Positions 56,451-64,000 of a stretch of 64,000 nt of DNA are shown piece by piece. The stretch comes from Rosa chinensis. Taxonomy: Eukaryota > Streptophyta > Magnoliopsida > Rosales > Rosaceae. Position numbers and translations under genes: made by a program. The notes under the pieces were generated by a model. That model was given only the letters and a program-made list of their open reading frames with translations. It searched no databases and was not told the origin of the DNA. The stretch is from assembly GCF_002994745.2 (NCBI RefSeq), contig NC_037088.1, forward strand, positions 3,167,001-3,231,000. The letters are read 5' to 3'. The first letter of the stretch is position 1. Every line of letters starts with the position of its first letter.

Positions 56451-56807
56451 TTAGAAATAAAAACATATATGTCACCTAAATCTTGAATACACCATCGACT
56501 TGAGAAACCAGAACTAACAATCTCAATCTAAGTTCAATATTCCCAACATGCACTTCAAGATTGAAATCTTATATGCAATCCTAAAAAGATAACCATGCAT
56601 TTAAACTACTAACGTAGACCCTTCCACATTGAAGTCAATAGACATGCTAATGAACACCCTTCAAGTTTGAAGTTTTTTCACGCAAATCCCAAAAAATAAA
56701 CTTTGTTTCACTTACTGATGCACCTATTCTAAATGAAGACACACAGTGAATATGCAATTGCAATAGCTAAAAATGGACATATTTATTGAGGGAGAGTAAT
56801 CAGACTA

Positions 56808-57050
56808 TCAGTCTTGAGAACACACACCAATGGCATTTCTAGGTGACTCAACACGAGCATTGTCTAAAGGTTTTGTAGAAAGATCAATCAATTGATGTTC
56901 GGAAGGCACGAACACAAGTTCCAGAAAATTTCTCTCAATCATGTCACAAATAAAATGTATTCTCATATCAATGTGCTTTATGCAAGAATGTTGAACTGGA
57001 TTCATAGAGATATCGTTAAATCAATGAGACTCAAATTATCACATAAGATG
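56808..57050 (-). pseudogene. Copia-C RNase H C-terminal fragment
   Basis: DNLSLIDLT (near 57040) and, after a frame change, NPVQHSCIKHIDMRIHFICD, then LVFVPSEHQLIDLSTKPLDN and ARVESPRNAIGVC. This matches the end of the Copia polyprotein, where NPVQHSRTKHIDIRHHFIRD is usual. The frameshift and the missing upstream pol show that it is dead. Confidence 0.8.
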
Positions 57051-58906
57051 ATAAGATAGTTTACTTACCTGGAGGATGACCATATAAACTTTGACCATTT
57101 GCTTCCTCCAAAATCTCTCATTGCTCCAATTGTTCATAACCACATACTCTGTGACCTCTTCATGTCCCCTTATTTGGCATTCTTGATCTTGATTTCTATA
57201 ACACTTGTTCATCATCGATATGCAAACATCATCCCAAAGGTTTGAGCCAAGCCTGCAACTATACACCTTCATGATATTTCAATGAGTAAACCTTTGACTC
57301 GGTTGTCATCTCATACTTCTTCACAAGGTCATGAGATAAATTAATCTACAAGTTAAGTGTCTCGTTTATCATGTATTGGACCTGCATCACTTTAACACTC
57401 ACAAATAAAACACTCGTGAAGCATAGTATTGTATAGATAAGCATAGCCAAGATACACAAAACTAATTAGTTAGCAGTGAATATTGATCAACAGAATACAT
57501 CATGACAACCAATTCCATCAACCACCCACTCATTAACAAGGTAAAGGAAACAGAGGCAGACAAGTTCTAACCCGAAATCATCTTGGCCTTGTAGTATCAA
57601 CCTTTCAAGTTAAAAGACAAGATAGAAGCTTACTTAAATCACATGATTGAATGCATTATAATAAACCCATGATTCTTGAAGGAATCAATCATGAAAAACT
57701 CAAGCACTTAGTAAAAAGGCTTATCAGAACCTACATGTTCAAACCTGCTCAATCACACTTTTACTAAAATAAGTACTTGAAAGAAATACTTTATTTCTAA
57801 GCAATAATGAGATGGAAAGAGACAATAAACTTCATCAAGCAAGTGACCAACAAACAAGGATAACCAAACAAGATTGTGCAGCGGATTATACACCATTGAA
57901 ACATTAAAACTTCTTTGAACCAAGCTCCCCTATGAAAATGCAATATGCAAGAAACAGGAAAAAAGTAAAAATGAATGCAAGATGAACTAATGAACACAAC
58001 ACCTTTTTTTTTTTTTTTTTTTAAATAGAATGCATACAACTCATGCTAGCTAGAAAAGACTCTTTAAGAAAAAACAAAAATTAAAAGACATGAAAAATCC
58101 TGAAAAATAAAATAAAAAAGCATTTAGATTGATTTAGTCCTTTCAGGATTGAAGTCCTATATGCAATCCTAAAAAAATAAACAACATATCACTTACGTAT
58201 GCATCTACACTACATGGACACTCAAAAACATTATGTTAAATATGGAAAAACACAGAGGGAAGTTCAATCACCTGTAAGAGAAAACGTAGAGTGAAACGTA
58301 GAGTGATGAGGTTCTTTTCTTTTCTAAATTTGTTTCATCTGAGGCATTCAAGATGCTGGAATTGAAACCAAGTGAGCAATCCTGCCAATTTCTCTCAAGT
58401 GTTCTTTCAACTTTGTCTGCAGAGACAGGTTTTTATTATTCTTTCTAGGAGTCCGGACCCTTTGTGCATTTCTCCAAAGATAGTTACACTTAGTTCTGAT
58501 GTGACCTGGAGTTCCACAATGGTACAAATATGGGTGAACTTTCTAGACAAAGACTGATATCCAAGTTGAGGAAGAACATTATTCTTTGCTAAACCTAAAC
58601 ATTTATCATGCTCACTAGAACTAAACCTCTGCCTCTTCTATCATTGACATTTTTAGGTTGAAGGAAACTTGAACTCTTCACAAATTACAAAGATTTAGAA
58701 CTCTCACCAGAACTAAAACCTATGCACTTTTCATCACCTTCAGATTTTCTCATCCCAATCATTCTAGACACTTTGTCTGTCCCAGTTGAGAATTTAGAAA
58801 ACTTTTGCTAAGACTCTTTCTACTCAAGTTCAAGGCTTAATTTTTCAGAAGCAAATAAGCCAGCAAGAGTGGCCTGAGCATTCAAATTTTCTTCTAAAAC
58901 CTTGAT
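57051..58906. other. Copia-C interior, pol not recognisable
   Basis: This is where integrase and reverse transcriptase should be. The sequence is AT-rich with many stops. I could not follow any pol block, so most of pol appears deleted or highly diverged. A run of T lies at 58005-58022. Confidence 0.4.
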
Positions 58907-59830
58907 CTAACAAACGAAGTCAGACCTTTCAACCTCCCATTTTTTGACACAAGACTCCAATCTCTCTTCAACCTCCGTTTTCTCTCTCTTAATCAAAACA
59001 ATCTCTTCACTCAATTTTTCATTTTTCTTAAGGATTTGTCTAGAGGCTTCATAAAGCTCCTTGTACTTACCATTCATCACTTCATTTGAATGCTCCTCAT
59101 CGTCTGATTCATCAAAGGATTCATTATGAAGAGTTGAGATAAGTGCAACGTTCTCTTCTTTATTTTCAGAGTGAGTATCAGACTCACTATCACTCCAAGT
59201 GGACTTTAAGGCTTTACCCACACGTGAGTTGCACCTTTTGTTCTCACAATCAATCGGTAAATGACCAATCCCACCACACTCAAAACATTTAGGTTTTTTA
59301 CTAAAGTTTTTCTTCTAGGGATATTTACTATTTTTGGAGTTCCTCCCATAGGAGTTGTCAGGAGCTTGACTTTGTTTTGAATTAGACGCAAAAACACTTT
59401 TTGACCCTTGACCAGAGGGATTCCTAAACTTAAAGAATTTCTTGAATTGTTTTGTCAAGTAATCCAAATCTTCAGTGCTAACCTCAGCATCTTCTTCCTT
59501 TTTGATAGAGTTAAACGCTATATTTTTCACCTTTTTTCTGGTTTAATTCTCAACTCAAATGTTTTGAGATTTCCTACTAGTTCATCTAGAGAATAGGTGT
59601 CAATGTCCTGAGCTTCCTCTATGGCTGTTTGCTTGGACTGAAAGCTAGGTGGAAGAGATCTAAGGAACTTCTTAACAATACGATGTTCTTCAAACGGATC
59701 ACCTAAGCTATGACACTGACTTGTCACATTGATAAGTCTAGCATGAAAGTCATCAATTGACTCATTGTTTCCCATTGTCTTGTTCCCAAATTCTAGGACC
59801 ACCTCTAAAGCTTTTGTGCTCTAACTCTCT
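58907..59830 (-). pseudogene. Copia-C gag (UBN2 type)
   Basis: From 59802: MGNNESIDDFHARLINVTSQ, CHSLGDPFEEHRIVKKFLRS and LPPSFQSKQTAIEEAQDIDT, the UBN2 domain. After a frame change, SIKKEEDAEVSTEDLDYLTK and FKKFFKFRNPSGQGSKSVFA follow, then a zinc knuckle, CFECGGIGHLPIDC (near 59280). The last frame (59221-58907) is acidic, STWSDSESDTHSENKEENVA, and continues into a coiled coil (LSEEIVLIKREKTEVEERLE). The capsid N-terminal region lies upstream to about 60200 but is broken. Three frames are needed, so the gene is dead. Confidence 0.82.
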
Positions 59831-60225
59831 TATTTCCCTCATAAGTAACTTGGAGAAGATCCCAAGCTTTCTTGGCAGTCACACAATGACTAAACCTAAC
59901 CCTTTCCTTTTTTGATAAGGCAGTGAATAAACTATTCCTTGCCTAATAATAATGATTACAATCACGGACCTCTTTCGTACTCCACTCTTCCCTAGGTTTA
60001 GGAATCATTTTGGCCCCCAAAGACTAAGTAGCCTTAGGATTTTCAGGTTTGGTTGGATGAACCCTACCTGTCTCAACAATCTTCCACATATTTTCATCTT
60101 GAGAGTACAAAAATGCTCTCATCATAATTTTCCATTGGGAATAATCTTCCCCATCAAACCAAGGTGGACTATTGATTGAACCCAATGCTCGATCTCATTC
60201 CATCCCTCCCACAAATCTTACTAAG

Positions 60226-60254
60226 AAACTTTAGTAACCTGTTCTGATGCCAAA
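60226..60254 (-). promoter_or_regulatory. Copia-C primer-binding region
   Basis: Next to the 5' LTR, on the minus strand, ttggcatcagaacaggttac resembles the tRNA-iMet site (tggtatcagagc) of plant Copia elements with mismatches. Confidence 0.55.
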
Positions 60255-61382
60255 TGAAAATACTGAGATGAAACTAAAAAGCCTAGAGGAGGGTGAATAG
60301 GCTTCTCCTACAAAAACCACAACTTTTCTTTAATTCAAAAACCCCAACAAGAAACGTTAAAGGATTGAAACACATATATGAATCCCTGAATATAGTAGTG
60401 TAGATAAAGTGCATAAAAGAAAGGTAAACACAATCACACAGCAATCAAGAGACACCAGAATTATTTGCGCAGTAAAAACCTCAAAATGAGGAAAACAACT
60501 ACAGGGCCTTACTCTCTAAAGCCCAGTGAAACCTGATTCACTTAATGGAAAGATACGAGTTCTCTTATAAACAACCAATAGCACTGACCTCGGCTATAGA
60601 AGGCTGTATGATCATGTCTTCGTAAATCTTCTCCACTGATGAACTGCTTTCACTGGTAGGATTGATAGATACTGACCTCGAGAGTACTTGATATGTAGTA
60701 TATATTGACAAATGAAAAAGTGTTTAACTCAACAATCTACTTTAACATGGAACAAGTAGATTATTGATACGATTTGAAGCACATCGCGATTCAAAGATGA
60801 ATGAAGCCTTTTTCTAAATGACAATGGATGAATACAATCTTTTTCACATCAAAGTCCAGCTAAATGAACACATTTTATTGTTGTTTATAATTTGCAGACT
60901 CCCCCTAAAATATTAGACAATAAAGACACTAAAACCTAATTGACTCCTTATATGGAAGGGACATATCCTAAAAAGATATTCTACAAATAAACATGATTTT
61001 ATCCCTAATAAAAAAGATAGACTTAACTGAATAAATCATGTAGAATAAATATCCTTTTACAACTTAATGACTGACAACAATAATGCACAAAAGATCTCCG
61101 AACTACAGAAATCAAACACTGACTAACTCACATATTCTGACCTAACTGAGATTGCAACACATGCATCAATCCCAGTATGCATAAAGACACAAAACATATG
61201 AGATGCATATGCAATTACCTGTGAAGTACCTTGAGGAGTCAGCTGAAGCATTGAGTGCATTGAGTTTTTTTCTTTTCATTCGACTAGGTCTTCACTTTAA
61301 TGATTGGCACACTTCTAACTTAGACCTAAGACTCTAGGTTTTGTATTAGGAACGCCAATATACAATAAAATCTATACTAACA
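60255..61382 (-). mobile_element. Copia-C 5' LTR
   Basis: 1128 bp, matching 53044-54236 with scattered substitutions and small deletions (for example around 60600 and 60680). Confidence 0.8.
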
Positions 61383-62013
61383 AAAGGGGAAAAAAGACAA
61401 AGGGAGGAGAAAATGGGGAAAGAGACAAAAAAAAGAAAGAAGAAGAGCAGGAACTAAAGAAAGAAAATTATGCACAAAAGGAAGAAATATATGGGAAATA
61501 TATGGGGTGCGACAAAAATGAGTCATCACCTAAGTATTATGTTATACTTTTTGTCATATCAGTGATATCATATATTAATGTAAGATACAAACCCTGAAAC
61601 TTTGAAAAGAACTCATAATATGTTGTTTTCTGTAACAGAAATAAGTTGAGGACATACATGCACTCATTGAAACTCATTAACCTCTTTTTGTGTCAAGCTT
61701 TATCTCAATAGCATTTTTTAATTTTGATGACCGGCTTTATGTGAATAGCATCGATCCTAATAGTAGTAATCATGCTCTTATATGTTGTATGTTGTTGTCT
61801 ACCTTCTTTTATGTAGGATTTTCTTTTTTATCATTTTTGGTCTGCGTTGAGGCACACAAGCTCAACAATATTTATTTTGGCAACGTGCAACATTTCTCAC
61901 CAACCATCCCATTTTTGTAAGTTAGATCATGATTGTTTTGAACTCATCTGATCAGTAAATAATATACACTAATTATTTGATTATGTTAAACTAGCCTCTG
62001 AATCACTTCATAT
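61383..62013. other. Spacer between Copia-C and TRIM
   Basis: Purine-rich, then AT-rich sequence. The small open frame at 61690-61920 has no recognised similarity. Nothing else is seen. Confidence 0.4.
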
Positions 62014-62561
62014 TGTTGGAGATGAAAGATCCCACATTGGAAAAGTGACAAATAAAATATAATTTATAAGCGGGTGACTGTCACCCAATTGTACTGAGTC
62101 CTTTTGTGATTAAAAATCTAACACCTATCAGGTGGTTAAGTTTGGACAATATCGGTACAATGGTGAACCACAGGCCACACTTGTCACTATTAAACATGGT
62201 AGCAGAGCAGGTCCCTCTCCAATTACGTCTCCGATTTGATTATTATCAAGTATCGATGTGGGCCTTGGATTGTATTGACCAAGTCTCTGATATGAGGCTT
62301 GTGTCCCAATGTCCAATTTGAGAATTCGATTAATTAATTTCACGTGCAGACCTAGAGTTAGGTTGCACATTAGGGGGCGTGTTGGAGAAAAAATATCCTA
62401 CAATGGAAAATGACAAATAAAATATAATTTATAAGTGGGTGGCTCTCACCTAATTGTACCGAGGCCTTTTGTGATTAAAAAACCAATACCTATTGGGTGG
62501 TTAAGTTGGAACAATATTGGTACAATAGTGAATCATGAGCCACACTTGTCGTTGTTTAACA
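62014..62561 (+). mobile_element. TRIM: 548-bp terminal-repeat retrotransposon in miniature
   Basis: Two direct repeats of 183 and 182 bp, 62014-62196 and 62380-62561, begin tgttggag and end aaca. They are flanked by catat at 62009-62013 and 62562-62566. Directly after the first repeat comes tggtagcagagcagg, a primer site close to the tRNA-iMet site. The tract ttagggggcg precedes the second repeat as a polypurine tract. The interior (183 bp) is non-coding. LTRs differ at about 30 positions, so the insertion is old. Movement must have relied on another retrotransposon. Confidence 0.9.
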
Positions 62562-62699
62562 CATATGTCAAGCTCTCTCATAAGGATTTTCATCGAGTCT
62601 TTGACCCACTCTACCACGCTAGGGATTTTCCATTCCAATTGCTCTACATATCATCTCTTTAAGTCGCCACCTTCACCATTCGCCTAGATTCACCCTAGG

Positions 62700-63957
62700 T
62701 CTCAATCAAATCTTTGACTAATGTACATGTGATATGCATTACTCACTACTTATGGTATAATGTTGCACTGGTTTCATGCAAGAGTTCTATTTGGAAAGAC
62801 ATTTTGTAGTTCTATTCCTATCTCAATGTTTCATACTACAGATGAGTTTGTTTGGGGCCCGTCCCCTTCTATCATTTTTACTGTTAAAAGTGCTTCTTGG
62901 ATGCAGTCACAGCATACCCCTGCTCACTCTAAGGCCCCTCTTTCATCAAAACTATGAACTTTAAATATTCCCCCGAAGGTAAATTTTTTTACTCGATCTC
63001 TTATTATAGGAGGTTTAAAGACTAGAGATCATCTTTCTATTTTTAATCCTAATATCCCCTCTGCTTATCCTTTCTGCTCTTCTGCTTCAGAATCTCTTGA
63101 TCATCTTTTTTTGTATTGCTCTTTTGCCAGACAAGTTTGGCATCTGGCCAATATGCTTATTCCCAATATTATGATTGATTCTCTATTTGCTTGGTTATAT
63201 GTTGTTACTAATCAATACTCAAATGTTAATGCTTTAAGTCATGTTTTCTTAGTTGCTTGGTCTATTTGGCATACTCGGAATAAAGTGATCTTCCAGAGTC
63301 CGAACCCCTCTGCTAATAAAACAGTGTTTGGGGCTTTTACTTTGGTTGTCAACTACTGTAAGGCTAACCTGAAGTTCTCTTGTCCTAAAGTGTCCAAGTT
63401 TTTCCATATTAAATGGCAACCGCCTAATTAGTTATACGTGAAACTTAATTTTGATGGTTCAGTCAGACAAAATGTCGCTACCATTGTCTTTCTGCTACAG
63501 AACTCTGATGGAAACTTGTTGTTTGCTGCTTGTCGTCGGTTAGGTAGCACTAATGCTCTTGTTACTGAAGCTACTGCCTTAAGGGATGGATTGCATACGG
63601 CGTTGTTACATTGGTATCAAAATGTCATTGTGGAAGGAGATTCTAAACTTCTCTTGGATTGCATTCACTTGAGGACTGCTATCCCATGGAGGATTAAGGC
63701 TCTAGCTCAAAATATCAACAAACTTGCTGCTCAATTTCATTATGTTGTGTTTCGACACATCTACTGAGAAGCTAATTTTGTGGCAAATAGGCTCGCTGAT
63801 TTGGCTCGCAATGCCCCTAGTCCTTCTGTTTGGTTTTTCTGCCTTCTACTGTTTATGTCCCCAACGTTCCATTTGGATCAGTTAGGCAGGGGTGTTCCGA
63901 GAGGTTTCATGTTGTAGTTTGGTTCCTGTTTTTCTTTTTGCATCAAAAAAAAAAAAG
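62700..63957 (+). pseudogene. LINE 3' end: reverse transcriptase zinc-binding region and RNase H
   Basis: The plus-strand frames read EFVWGPSPSIIFTVKSASWM, PPKVNFFTRSLIIGGLKTRD and SESLDHLFLYCSFARQVWHL (zf-RVT type, 62830-63140). They continue to VKLNFDGSVRQNVATIVFLL and LVTEATALRDGLHTALLHWY, then VIVEGDSKLLLDCIHLRTAI (RNase H-like RVT_3, 63438-63767). After a stop, EANFVANRLADLARNAP follows. The fragment ends at a poly(A) run at about 63945-63956, as expected for a LINE inserted by target-primed reverse transcription. The reverse transcriptase itself lies off the 5' truncation. At least three frame changes or stops occur. Confidence 0.85.
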
Positions 63958-64000
63958 ACGTTCGGTAGTTTTAGTAGCAAATCACCTACTTATGTTGCAG

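Larger units (their letters stand above)
53044..61382 (-). mobile_element. Copia-C: SIRE/Maximus-type Copia with ~1.1-1.2-kb LTRs, mostly deleted inside
   Basis: Direct repeats at 53044-54236 and 60255-61382 are LTRs (both begin tgaaaatactgag or tggaaatactggg and end ctatactaaca). The flanks aaggg (53039-53043) and aaggg (61384-61388) fit a 5-bp duplication with a one-base uncertainty at the right end. On the minus strand gag lies at 59830-58907. Integrase and reverse transcriptase are not recognisable, and a piece of RNase H remains at 57050-56808. The combination of long LTRs, UBN2 Gag with a zinc knuckle and an acidic coiled-coil region is typical of the Maximus/SIRE group. Confidence 0.85.

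Noticed and set aside
55875..56454. Long proline- or glycine-rich open frames on both strands
   Set aside because: They arise from long C runs and GC-rich sequence in the PIF/Harbinger-like element and show no known protein domain.
61690..61920. A small membrane-protein-like frame (phenylalanine- and leucine-rich)
   Set aside because: It is short, AT-rich and without conserved motifs or splice context, and the hydrophobic bias follows from base composition.

Overview
This is a stretch of eudicot nuclear genome made almost entirely of nested transposable elements. It holds plant Ty3/Gypsy, Ty1/Copia, CACTA, hAT, PIF/Harbinger-like, LINE and TRIM elements, plant-type introns, and fragments of plant genes (MLO, ERD6-like, COQ3, ATL). 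The style of the elements would fit Rosaceae, but that is a guess. I found one intact host gene, an intronless RING-H2 (ATL-type) E3 ligase at 51176-51652. No RNA genes or CRISPR arrays were seen.

Layout. 1-2862: a hAT-type non-autonomous element with 8-bp target duplications (106-642), a 0.8-kb element with ~73-bp inverted repeats (967-1759), a hAT end fragment, and three diverged copies of a ~150-bp repeat. 2863-10956: a minus-strand Gypsy element (Gypsy-1), truncated inside reverse transcriptase. Its gag is split by a 4.7-kb CACTA (5138-9839, TTA duplication) carrying exons copied from COQ3 and argininosuccinate lyase. 10957-15249: a Copia 3' end, a LINE ORF1 remnant and low-complexity or unassigned repeats.

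15250-40603: a plus-strand Gypsy of the same family (Gypsy-2). Its gag is split by a 19.6-kb CACTA (16381-35980, ACA duplication). This large CACTA encodes a degraded TNP2 transposase and a second gene ending in an Ulp1-like C48 protease whose catalytic residues are all present. It is itself invaded by a 5.1-kb CACTA (28279-33386, ACA duplication) that carries exon pieces of an ERD6-like sugar transporter, a STRUBBELIG-family LRR receptor and an MLO protein. Gypsy-2 also holds a 1.5-kb solo LTR and a 0.5-kb LTR-like insert, and it has lost its reverse transcriptase.

40604-50840: a PIF/Harbinger-like MITE (TAA duplication) split by a Copia element (40758-50362, TTTTT duplication), which is split in turn by a shorter deletion derivative of a related Copia (44958-47427, AAGAC duplication). 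50844-52401 is the host-gene island with ATL. From 52402 come a LINE RNase H fragment, a SIRE/Maximus-type Copia with ~1.1-1.2-kb LTRs (53044-61382) containing an 820-bp PIF/Harbinger-like element, a complete 548-bp TRIM (62014-62561, CATAT duplication), and a LINE 3' end with a poly(A) tail.

Together the features record repeated rounds of insertion. The three CACTA elements belong to three families, told apart by their subterminal repeat words, and two of them are gene-capturing (Pack-CACTA) elements. Nearly all element coding regions carry stops or frameshifts. Domain and gene assignments come from motif recognition by eye; no database search was run.
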